A stretch of 5,367 nt of DNA from Candidatus Sodaliphilus limicaballi (lineage in GTDB: Bacteria > Bacteroidota > Bacteroidia > Bacteroidales > Muribaculaceae). The stretch spans positions 1 through 5,367 of the forward strand of contig JAGHSP010000131.1 in assembly GCA_018065815.1 (NCBI GenBank), read 5' to 3'. Under the pieces are notes generated by a model that saw only the letters and a list, made by a program, of their open reading frames with translations, searched no databases and was not told the DNA's origin. Both the position numbers and the translations under genes were made by a program. The number at the start of each line of letters is the position of its first letter. Position 1 is the first letter of the stretch. Below are positions 1 to 5,294 of the stretch, piece by piece.

Positions 1-64
1 TTGACAGAAAAGAAAAGAAAATGAAATTATTCTAATTATTTTAATTTCTTTCAGTTATTATTAA

Positions 65-83
65 ATCCGCACGGTGACTCCGC
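65..83 (+). repeat. Solo fragment of an intergenic repeat arm
   Basis: The 19-nt segment ATCCGCACGGTGACTCCGC matches both arms of the large palindrome further right. It agrees at 16 of 19 positions with 2100-2118 on the same strand and at 17 of 19 with the reverse complement of 2041-2059. No matching second arm is visible here, so it looks like a truncated or solo copy. It lies 60 nt upstream of the transporter start codon and may be part of the leader or promoter region. Membership of a genome-wide repeat family is inferred from these three copies only. Confidence 0.55.
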
Positions 84-88
84 AATGC

Positions 89-120
89 ACTATTGGCGAA
101 TAGTTACGCACATAACTGTT
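89..120 (+). other. Two mutually exclusive hairpins upstream of the transporter gene
   Basis: ACTATT (89-94) is the exact reverse complement of AATAGT (99-104), leaving a 4-nt loop. The same segment, extended to AATAGTTA (99-106), can instead pair with TAACTGTT (113-120), with one G-U pair and a 6-nt loop. The two folds cannot form together. If the transcript begins upstream of 89, they could act as a switch in the leader. If transcription starts downstream, they are only a DNA dyad and a possible operator. The stems are short and AT-rich, so chance is possible. No convincing TAnnTTTG promoter box was found in 1-142. Confidence 0.25.
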
Positions 121-142
121 GAATGACTAAATTGATAAATAG

Positions 143-1840
143 ATGAAACACGGAATTTTCAGTAATTTTAAGGGCGACCTTTTCGGTGGTCTCACCGCTG
201 GTATTGTTGCCTTGCCGCTTGCTCTGGCGTTTGGTATCCAGGCATTTGGCGGAATCGATGCTCCCGAGGCAAGTTCTATGGGAGCGCTGGCAGGCCTTGT
301 GGGCGCCACCCTGCTTGGCATGTTTGCATCAATCTTTGGTGGCACTCACTCGCAGATTAGCGGCCCCACAGGACCTATGACTGTTATCACCGCCGGCCTT
401 ATCAGTGCCTCATGGACAGCAAGCAGCGGAAACTTCTCTAGCGTGCTCATCGCGATGTCGCTCGCTGGTTTGTTCTGCGGACTTTTCCAGATTCTTTTCG
501 GCATTCTCAAAATCGGCAAGTATGTACGTTACATCCCCTACCCTGTCCTGTCGGGATTCATGAGCGGTATCGGTGTCATCATCATCTTGCAACAGATTTA
601 CCCTCTCGTGGGTCAAAAGTCTCCGGTGCTCGTTGTCGATATGGTGACAGGTCTCTCTACAATTGCCAAGGCTGGCATCAGCTGGCAGGCATTAGGTCTG
701 GGACTTGCAACCATCGCAATCATCATCGCGATGCCCAAAATCAGCAAGAAAGTGCCTTCAACTCTTGTCGCACTCATCGGAGTGACCATTATCTCTCTCT
801 TTTGCAGCATCGAGGAAAAACTCACCATTGGTGAAATTCCCACAGGACTACCCATGCCATTTTTTGCCAAAGGACTTGACCTGAGCAACGTGGACTGGGC
901 GCAAGTGCTCAAGGCAAGTGTGATACCTGGTCTCACGCTGGCAGGTCTTGGTTCTATCGACACTCTGCTCACCAGCGTTGTGGCCGACAACATCACACGC
1001 ACCAAGCACAATAGCAACAAGGAGCTCATCGGCCAGGGCATTGGTAACGCCATTGCTGGATTGTTCTGCGGTATCGCTGGCGCTGGTGCTACCATGCGCA
1101 CAGTGGTAAATGTGAAGTCGGGCGGACGCACACAACTCAGCGGTGTCATGCACTCACTGTTGCTGCTGTCCATTCTCCTCGGCCTTGGTGCCCTTGTGAG
1201 ATATGTCCCCCTTGCAGTGCTCGCAGGTATCCTCATCACTGTGGGATATGGTATCATTGACTTCAAGGGATTCCGCGACCTCAACAAGATTCCTCGTTCG
1301 GACGCGTTTGTCCTCATCACGGTATTCATCGTGACAGTATTCGTCGATCTCCTCACCGCCGTGGGCATCGGCATGGTTATGGCTTGCGTCTTCTTCATGA
1401 AGCACGCTGGCGACATGCTTGAAAGGAACTACAGCACTGCCGAGATAAGCGAGTTTGACAAGGAGAACCCATGGCCCGACGAGACCACAATGCCCGAGGA
1501 ACTCAAAGGCAAAGTATATGTGCAGCGTCTCAACGGCCCCGTCTTCTTCGGCTCTATCACCAAGTTCCAGGAGGTGATGCACGACGTGCCCACCGACGCA
1601 AAGATTGTCATCATTCGCATGCGTTATGTTGCCTACCTCGACCAGTCGGGAGTTTACGCATTTGAGAGCGCAATCAAAGACTTGCAGGCCAACGGGGCGA
1701 CTGTGCTCATGACCATCGTGCAGCCCCAGGCCATGTCTAAACTCACCGCACTCAACATCATCCCAGGCCTCATCCCCGAAGACCACGTCTTCCCCACATT
1801 CGAGGCATGCACAACCTGGCTGCGCAACAACGCCCAGTAA
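143..1840 (+). CDS. SulP-family anion transporter with STAS domain, BicA-like (putative Na+/bicarbonate symporter)
   Basis: This is a complete 565-aa inner-membrane transporter of the SulP (SLC26) family. Residues about 8-420 form the multi-helix transport domain, and residues about 455-560 form a cytoplasmic STAS domain. Visible family marks are SGPTGPMT (73-80) in the third helix region, YPVLSGFMSG (133-142), and the conserved stretch from SIDTLLTSVVADN (271-283) to GAGATMRTVVN (313-323). The STAS part has the typical GPVFFGSI (465-472) and the LDQSG loop (499-503), where the classic phosphorylatable serine position is kept (S502). As I recall the cyanobacterial BicA structure, Na+ is bound by D258, T262 and G300-A301-T302. 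The same spacing occurs here as D273, T277 and G315-A316-T317, which favours Na+-coupled bicarbonate uptake over sulfate transport. Length is also close to BicA. The ATG at 143 has no in-frame alternative upstream. No carbonic anhydrase gene is adjacent. Family call is firm; substrate is inferred. Confidence 0.93.
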   Translation: MKHGIFSNFKGDLFGGLTAGIVALPLALAFGIQAFGGIDAPEASSMGALAGLVGATLLGMFASIFGGTHSQISGPTGPMTVITAGLISASWTASSGNFSSVLIAMSLAGLFCGLFQILFGILKIGKYVRYIPYPVLSGFMSGIGVIIILQQIYPLVGQKSPVLVVDMVTGLSTIAKAGISWQALGLGLATIAIIIAMPKISKKVPSTLVALIGVTIISLFCSIEEKLTIGEIPTGLPMPFFAKGLDLSNVDWAQVLKASVIPGLTLAGLGSIDTLLTSVVADNITRTKHNSNKELIGQGIGNAIAGLFCGIAGAGATMRTVVNVKSGGRTQLSGVMHSLLLLSILLGLGALVRYVPLAVLAGILITVGYGIIDFKGFRDLNKIPRSDAFVLITVFIVTVFVDLLTAVGIGMVMACVFFMKHAGDMLERNYSTAEISEFDKENPWPDETTMPEELKGKVYVQRLNGPVFFGSITKFQEVMHDVPTDAKIVIIRMRYVAYLDQSGVYAFESAIKDLQANGATVLMTIVQPQAMSKLTALNIIPGLIPEDHVFPTFEACTTWLRNNAQ

Positions 1841-1863
1841 ATATAGTTTTCACACTCACACAC

Positions 1864-1908
1864 AAAGGGATGCCCGTCACCACAACGACGAGTGTCCCTT
1901 TATATTTT
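1864..1908 (+). terminator. Intrinsic terminator of the SulP transporter gene
   Basis: The arms 1864-1878 and 1887-1901 pair over 15 positions with a single mismatch (C-A) and two G-U pairs, around an 8-nt loop. The stem is capped at its base by AAAGGGA/TCCCTTT. It is followed by a T-rich run (TATATTTTC) and begins 23 nt after the stop codon. Position and structure fit a Rho-independent terminator, so the transporter is probably monocistronic at its 3' side. Confidence 0.85.
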
Positions 1909-1938
1909 CATGTCTGTATCTATTGAAGCGTAAAATGT

Positions 1939-1980
1939 AACCACAGATTACACTGAAATACAGGGAATTAAATTTCAGAT
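1939..1980. repeat. Degenerate CACAGATTACACTG-type intergenic repeat
   Basis: The segment beginning ACCACAGATTACACTGAAAT resembles the CACAGATT-CACAGATT-style intergenic repeats I associate with Bacteroidota genomes (recall, not checked). Within it CTGAAAT (1953-1959) and ATTTCAG (1972-1978) form a 7-bp hairpin with a 12-nt loop. GATTACACTGAAAT (1946-1959) matches the reverse complement of 2080-2093 at 11 of 14 positions, which links this piece to the palindrome downstream and suggests one composite element. No coding potential was seen. Confidence 0.4.
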
Positions 1981-2034
1981 TTATTGTTGTCCGGTAAAAA
2001 TTCTTAGTCAACATCGTAACTATACACCAATGTT

Positions 2035-2124
2035 GTTTTTGCGCAGTCACCGCGCGGATCTCACAAATGATTTTGTAATAAATCAGTGAAATCAGTGAGA
2101 TCCGCGCGGGGAGTCCGCGAAAAT
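2035..2124. repeat. 90-nt imperfect palindrome (REP/MITE-like intergenic element)
   Basis: The central arms 2050-2064 and 2095-2109 are perfectly complementary over 15 bp, including CCGCGCGGATCTCAC. Allowing three mismatches and two G-U pairs, the stem extends outward to 2035/2124. Inward, after three unpaired A residues, TGATTT (2068-2073) pairs with AAATCA (2089-2094). The right inner side is a perfect tandem duplication of AATCAGTGA (2081-2089 and 2090-2098). Related arm sequence occurs at 65-83. Such a structure is typical of non-autonomous repeats; no transposase is nearby. It lies between the transporter terminator and the next promoter. Confidence 0.75.
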
Positions 2125-2147
2125 CTGTATTAAAAACTAAACTTTTT

Positions 2148-2158
2148 GTAAACTTTAC
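2148..2158. promoter_or_regulatory. Candidate operator dyad upstream of the membrane protein/XRE operon
   Basis: GTAAACTTTAC is a perfect dyad (arms GTAAA/TTTAC around a central C) directly abutting the proposed -33 box. It overlaps the second of two TAAACTTT direct repeats (2138-2145 and 2149-2156) whose starts are 11 bp apart, about one helical turn. Small XRE regulators often bind short dyads at their own promoter, so autoregulation by the 68-aa XRE protein is a reasonable guess. The dyad is AT-rich and could be chance. Confidence 0.3.
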
Positions 2159-2188
2159 TTGTCATATTGGAAATTTTGCTTAACTTTG
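2159..2188 (+). promoter_or_regulatory. Bacteroidota-type promoter for the three-gene operon
   Basis: TAACTTTG (2181-2188) is an exact match to the Bacteroidota -7 consensus TAnnTTTG. TTG at 2159-2161 lies 19 nt upstream and fits the -33 element at the usual distance. Transcription would start near 2193-2197. That leaves an A-rich leader of about 20 nt before the ATG at 2214 and argues against using the in-frame GTG at 2193, which would sit at the transcript's very end. Confidence 0.7.
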
Positions 2189-2213
2189 CGCCGTGAAACA
2201 AAAAAACATAATC

Positions 2214-2693
2214 ATGACAAAGAAAAAACTTTCAGTCCTCGACACTAATTATCTGTTCCCCCGGTGGTGCGCCATCGTGGGCTGGTGTGTTTTCATCGTG
2301 TGTGCAATACTCCTCCCGTTCCACAAAGAGCTGCCCGACCTCATTACTTTTACCACTATCAACATCTGGCCGCAAGAGAGCCAAGGGCTGCTTGTAACCA
2401 AATCTAACTGGTGGATTGAGATTCTCATTTCAGGACTTTCAGTTTCCATGCTTCTCGTTTCTTTCACCAGAGTCAAAGAGGAAGACGAATTCACAATCAA
2501 CCTGCGTCTCAAATCGGGGGCATGGGCACTGAAACTCTACACTATCGTCATCGTATTGGGCACATTACTCATCTACGGCGACATCTACATGGAACTCATG
2601 ACAGTGTCATTTGTCGCTTGCTTCTTGATATTCATCGGGAAATTCCAGTATGAACTCTATAAGCTAAAAAAGGAGGCCCAAGATGAAGAATAG
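2214..2693 (+). CDS. Uncharacterised four-helix membrane protein paired with an XRE regulator
   Basis: The predicted protein has 159 aa. An in-frame GTG at 2193 would add seven residues, but it coincides with the predicted transcription start, so the ATG at 2214 is preferred. It has four hydrophobic segments at about residues 18-35, 67-84, 107-121 and 126-142. A short basic N-terminus (MTKKK) precedes the first, and a charged tail (LKKEAQDEE) ends the protein. Between helices 2 and 3 is an acidic-to-basic stretch, RVKEEDEFTINLRLKSGAWA, of a kind I recall from small Bacteroidota membrane proteins encoded just before a 65-70 aa XRE protein. No enzyme motif is visible. It overlaps the XRE gene by 11 nt, so the two are very likely co-translated. 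A role in sensing or in restraining the regulator at the membrane is inference from pairing alone. Confidence 0.85.
   Translation: MTKKKLSVLDTNYLFPRWCAIVGWCVFIVCAILLPFHKELPDLITFTTINIWPQESQGLLVTKSNWWIEILISGLSVSMLLVSFTRVKEEDEFTINLRLKSGAWALKLYTIVIVLGTLLIYGDIYMELMTVSFVACFLIFIGKFQYELYKLKKEAQDEE
2670..2676 (+). promoter_or_regulatory. Strong Shine-Dalgarno before the XRE gene
   Basis: AAGGAGG ends 6 nt before the ATG at 2683, inside the end of the preceding gene. A near-perfect Shine-Dalgarno is uncommon in Bacteroidota, and none of the other genes here has one. It supports the 2683 start and translational coupling. It also encodes part of the KKEA residues of the upstream protein, so some of the match may be coding constraint. 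Confidence 0.5.
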
Positions 2694-2889
2694 CGTTCAC
2701 GTGGAGCGAGCCATCAAGCGCATGACCCAACAGCAACTAGCGACCCTCGTCGGAGTGAGCCGGCAGACCATCGTTGCAATAGAATCAGGCAAATACGTAC
2801 CATCAACGGTGCTGTCAATGAAGATTGCCTCGGTTTTTGAAAAACCGTTGGAAAGTATCTTCACACTCGAAGAATCCGACTGGCAATAA
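2683..2889 (+). CDS. Small XRE/Cro-family helix-turn-helix transcriptional regulator
   Basis: This 68-aa protein is essentially a single HTH_3 domain. The helix-turn-helix is clear: QQQLATLVG (16-24) is the first helix of the motif, followed by the turn and the recognition helix SRQTIVAIESG (26-36). KYVPSTVLSMKIASVF (37-52) is the usual fourth helix region, and PLESIFTLEE (55-64) the usual C-terminus of the small YozG-like group. There is no extra sensor or dimerisation domain, so any signal must come from a partner. The best candidate is the membrane protein whose gene overlaps it by 11 nt. It may bind the dyad at 2148-2158. The next gene starts 30 nt after its stop with no terminator between, consistent with one operon. 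Confidence 0.92.
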   Translation: MKNSVHVERAIKRMTQQQLATLVGVSRQTIVAIESGKYVPSTVLSMKIASVFEKPLESIFTLEESDWQ

Positions 2890-2919
2890 CATCCCATTTC
2901 CACATAAAATTCCCACAAC

Positions 2920-4965
2920 ATGAATACTCCCGAACAAGAAATACAAGCACTCAAGTCGCGCATCTCACTGCTTGAACAACGCGTTGCTACACTCGAAGGA
3001 AAACGCTATGTGCCCGACAGAGAACCTGCGGCCACAACACACTCTGTCCTAGACGATATTCTAGATGCCGTCTCAGCACCACCGCCCTTGTCCAGCGCCC
3101 CCAGGCCTACGACCGCTCATCAGGCTCCTGGTTCGCCAACCAGACCTGCGAAGCAACACAGCGAGTCATTCCTTGAACGCAACGTGGGCAAATACGTCAT
3201 GGGCATTGCCGCTTCTGTGCTAGTGCTACTCAGTCTTGTAGGGTTTGCTCAATTTATAACGCCACATCTCACAGCGCTGGCCAAGGTCGTCATCATGTAC
3301 CTGGTGAGTGCCATTTTCGCTGTGGCGGGACTTTTGCGCATGTGGAAAGAAGGCAAATACCAAGTTCTCTTTACGGCTCTTGCTGCATGTGGCGTGAGTG
3401 CTGTGTATGTGACCAGCTTATTGGGCCATTTTGTTTTCGACATCATCGGCACATGGGCGCTTGTCGCAATTCTCATGGCATGGATAGCATGCCTCATCCC
3501 GCTATCGCGCCAAGGAGGAAGGATATTTGCCATTATCTGCAACGCCGGCATCATCATTGCATCAACGCTGTGTGCATTCAACTGGTCGTCAAGTCTAGCA
3601 GGTATTGCCGTCTATGCACCTTGCCTCGCCGCTCTGTACTGGGCAGTGCGAACCGCGACTTTCAAAGGCGACTGGCTGCTGCTCGTTCAACTGCCCATTG
3701 TCTGTGTTGCGCTGCTAGTACTAGGCGTGTATAGAGATGACACAATTACTGCTGCCTGCATCACATCGTTAGCAGTTGTTTATGCCACGTTCCTGCTCTC
3801 ACAACTCTATTACAAGGATGACAACAAGCATGTGAAATTACTATTCCTTCACGGAATCACTACACTTGCTGCTATAATGTTGTCATCGGCAATAATAACA
3901 GTAGAGACATCGGTGAAATGGAATAGCATCATTTGCTTCATAGCACTTGCATCACTGCTAGTTGTGCTCTACCGCAAGCACCGCGCTCAATCGCCGGTTT
4001 TATTCTATCTCTTGTTCTTCCCATTTGCAATAGGCATGTCAACGCTCAGTTACAACGCCACGTTCTCGCAACACATAGGACATCTTGCGCCAGCGGCATT
4101 ACTGCTCATGACTATCGGGGTGAGATTTAAGGAATTGCCCATGCGACTCGCTGCCGTTGTCTATGTCATACTGTGGTGTATATTCGCGCAGCCCACTTGG
4201 GAACAAGTGATTATCGTCACTACCACTTCTTTGTTACTGCTGATTCACACAATCAGGCACTACCACTATGCCGACAAATATTCGTTCACAACCCTCCTCG
4301 TTGCCGGTGTTTTAGTGCTTGCCCAGCACAACATGATCGACATCGCCATTGCCTACACGTTGCTCGGCATTCTAGGCATCTTGCTATGCACACCACTGTT
4401 CCGCAACAACATGACAACGCGCAAGAGCGAAACCGAATCAGTAATAATAAGTTACGCTTCTACATTCATACTCCTTGGCGTAGGCGTGTCTATGCTATTC
4501 AAGCCTCAATTCAGTGCATTGACCATTGCACGCCACACGCTATCTGGCACAGCCTCCATTGCACTGGGACTCGTCATCCTGACCACAACGGCTCTGTCAA
4601 TAGCAAACTTAAAGAAATCTTACACAATAAGCATTGCCGACGAACGCGTAACAAGTTGGTACAATGGAATCAAATTGAGCATCGTCCTTTTTGCGATACT
4701 CCACAGCCTCCATGCCGTGAACTTTGTAATATCAATAGCAGGCATCGTGCTTGCAGTGCTGTTCATCATCATCGGCTTCAAGTTCCTTCTGAAAGGATGC
4801 AGGCTTTATGGCCTAGTGGTATCTTTGCTGTGCGTGATAAAGTTAGCGATGTTCGACATCCAGTATGACTCCACCATCATGCGCCCCGTGGGACTGCTCG
4901 TTTCAGGCCTCTTGTGCTTCGGCATCAGCTGGATTTACTCACGTCTAGAACGAAAAATTAAGTAA
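2920..4965 (+). CDS. DUF2339-type polytopic membrane protein
   Basis: The 681-aa protein begins with a short coiled coil (EIQALKSRISLLEQRVATLE, 7-26), followed by a Pro/Ala/Thr-rich linker to about residue 80. ERNVGKYVMGIAASVLVLLS (86-105) starts the membrane domain. From there to residue 673 it is almost entirely hydrophobic, with roughly 20 predicted helices separated by short charged loops. The N-terminal coiled coil, the linker, the 'NVGKYVMGIAAS' entry and the C-terminal pattern GFKFLLKGCRLYGLV (619-633), KLAMFDIQYD (641-650) and a final YSRLERK tail (673-679) fit the DUF2339 family, which has no established function. Length is within the family's usual several-hundred-residue range. The ATG at 2920 follows the regulator stop by 30 nt, without promoter or terminator signals. 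The reading frame is intact. Codon use is more mixed than in the SulP gene, which favours ATC and CTC. Family assignment is from recalled architecture, not a search. Confidence 0.85.
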   Translation: MNTPEQEIQALKSRISLLEQRVATLEGKRYVPDREPAATTHSVLDDILDAVSAPPPLSSAPRPTTAHQAPGSPTRPAKQHSESFLERNVGKYVMGIAASVLVLLSLVGFAQFITPHLTALAKVVIMYLVSAIFAVAGLLRMWKEGKYQVLFTALAACGVSAVYVTSLLGHFVFDIIGTWALVAILMAWIACLIPLSRQGGRIFAIICNAGIIIASTLCAFNWSSSLAGIAVYAPCLAALYWAVRTATFKGDWLLLVQLPIVCVALLVLGVYRDDTITAACITSLAVVYATFLLSQLYYKDDNKHVKLLFLHGITTLAAIMLSSAIITVETSVKWNSIICFIALASLLVVLYRKHRAQSPVLFYLLFFPFAIGMSTLSYNATFSQHIGHLAPAALLLMTIGVRFKELPMRLAAVVYVILWCIFAQPTWEQVIIVTTTSLLLLIHTIRHYHYADKYSFTTLLVAGVLVLAQHNMIDIAIAYTLLGILGILLCTPLFRNNMTTRKSETESVIISYASTFILLGVGVSMLFKPQFSALTIARHTLSGTASIALGLVILTTTALSIANLKKSYTISIADERVTSWYNGIKLSIVLFAILHSLHAVNFVISIAGIVLAVLFIIIGFKFLLKGCRLYGLVVSLLCVIKLAMFDIQYDSTIMRPVGLLVSGLLCFGISWIYSRLERKIK

Positions 4966-5004
4966 CCGATGCGAAGCAATAGGATATAAAATCTTCCGAA
5001 AAAC

Positions 5005-5033
5005 TAGATAAAAAGAACCGTCCCTTTTATCTA
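5005..5033. repeat. Hairpin 1 carrying the AGAACCGTCCC loop motif
   Basis: TAGATAAAA (5005-5013) and TTTTATCTA (5025-5033) form a perfect 9-bp stem. The 11-nt loop is AGAACCGTCCC (5014-5024). The same motif, extended to AGAACCGTCCCTTT, recurs at 5057-5070 in a second hairpin with a different stem. It starts 40 nt after the DUF2339 stop codon and may also weaken read-through, but the stem is AT-rich and there is no T-run, so it is not called a terminator. I recall similar repeats (reverse complement GGGACGGTTCT) scattered through Firmicutes and Bacteroidota genomes, possibly linked to IS200-like REP-associated transposases; this is unverified. Confidence 0.65.
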
Positions 5034-5042
5034 CCGAGGGCA

Positions 5043-5081
5043 GCCATGCCATCATTAGAACCGTCCCTTTGATGGTTTGGC
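5043..5081. repeat. Hairpin 2 carrying the same loop motif on an unrelated stem
   Basis: GCCATGCCATCA (5043-5054) pairs with TGATGGTTTGGC (5070-5081) over 12 positions with one mismatch and one G-U pair. The 15-nt loop (5055-5069) contains AGAACCGTCCC at 5057-5067. It lies 9 nt after hairpin 1. The two stems share no sequence, whereas the motif is identical over 14 nt (5014-5027 and 5057-5070). Confidence 0.65.
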
Positions 5082-5104
5082 AAATCATCCGAGACATAAC
5101 AATC

Positions 5105-5294
5105 ATGTTAAAGAATTATTAAATTAAGACACCCAGACAATAAACCTGCACTTGAGTCCGTTAGAAAAATAGTTTCAGATTTAAGAAATCAAATTGAAAA
5201 TTCAAATAGCAAGATTAATGATTTGCATAAATCAGTAACAACTCCGGCAGATAATACTCAAGTAGTAATAATGAAACAAGAAATTAAGAAATGA
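5105..5294 (+). pseudogene. Short AT-rich open frame, probably frameshifted near its start
   Basis: A frame open from 5112 to the TGA at 5292-5294 encodes about 60 residues, hydrophilic and helix-prone, including ALESVRKIVSDLRNQIEN and a tail ending MKQEIKK. It has no ATG, GTG or TTG near its beginning; the first ATG in frame is at 5271. An ATG at 5105 lies in another frame and stops after five codons at 5120. Removing one A from the run at 5110-5112 would join the two into a 62-codon gene. It could thus be a broken gene, a sequencing error, a recoded gene, or one using a rare start such as ATT (5115 or 5118). No family is recognised. Its stop overlaps the next ATG as ATGA, which suggests it was once, or still is, translated with that gene. 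GC content is far below that of the genes to the left. Confidence 0.35.

Noticed and set aside
1..24. Possible C-terminal end of an upstream gene (TTG ACA GAA AAG AAA AGA AAA TGA)
   Set aside because: Seven Lys/Arg-rich codons ending in a stop could be a gene tail, but this is too little to distinguish from purine-rich intergenic DNA, and another frame is also open to 33.
23..48. GAAATTA/TAATTTC hairpin near the left edge as a terminator
   Set aside because: It is a 7-bp stem of almost pure A/T with a 12-nt loop and no T-run after it; chance is likely in such AT-rich sequence.
93..121. Promoter for the transporter from TTG (93-95) and TAACTGTTG (113-121)
   Set aside because: The -7 match to TAnnTTTG is imperfect and the 17-nt spacing is shorter than usual, so I could not support it.
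613..1416. Long antisense open frames across the transporter gene (613-1416 and 1154-1786 on the minus strand)
   Set aside because: They lie wholly opposite a well-conserved SulP gene, have compositions expected of reverse-strand shadows (rich in Arg, Ser, Pro or His, Cys), and show no recognisable domain.
1984..2008. TTGTTGTCCGGTAAAAATTC as an insertion-sequence end
   Set aside because: The phrase has the feel of a transposon terminus, but no matching inverted end, target duplication or transposase is in the window.
2009..2035. CAACAT/ATGTTG inverted repeat beside the palindrome
   Set aside because: Six base pairs around a 15-nt loop is within chance expectation, and its right arm abuts the larger palindrome, which explains the region better.
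2193..2213. GTG at 2193 as the start of the membrane protein
   Set aside because: It would begin at the predicted transcription start. The ATG at 2214 gives a normal short A-rich leader and a typical MTKKK beginning.
3249..4868. Alternative-frame open stretches inside the DUF2339 gene (3342-3734, 4173-4868 on plus; 3249-3581 on minus)
   Set aside because: Their products are Cys/His/Arg-rich and domain-free, as expected from frame-shifted reading of a membrane protein gene. The main frame is intact and has family features.
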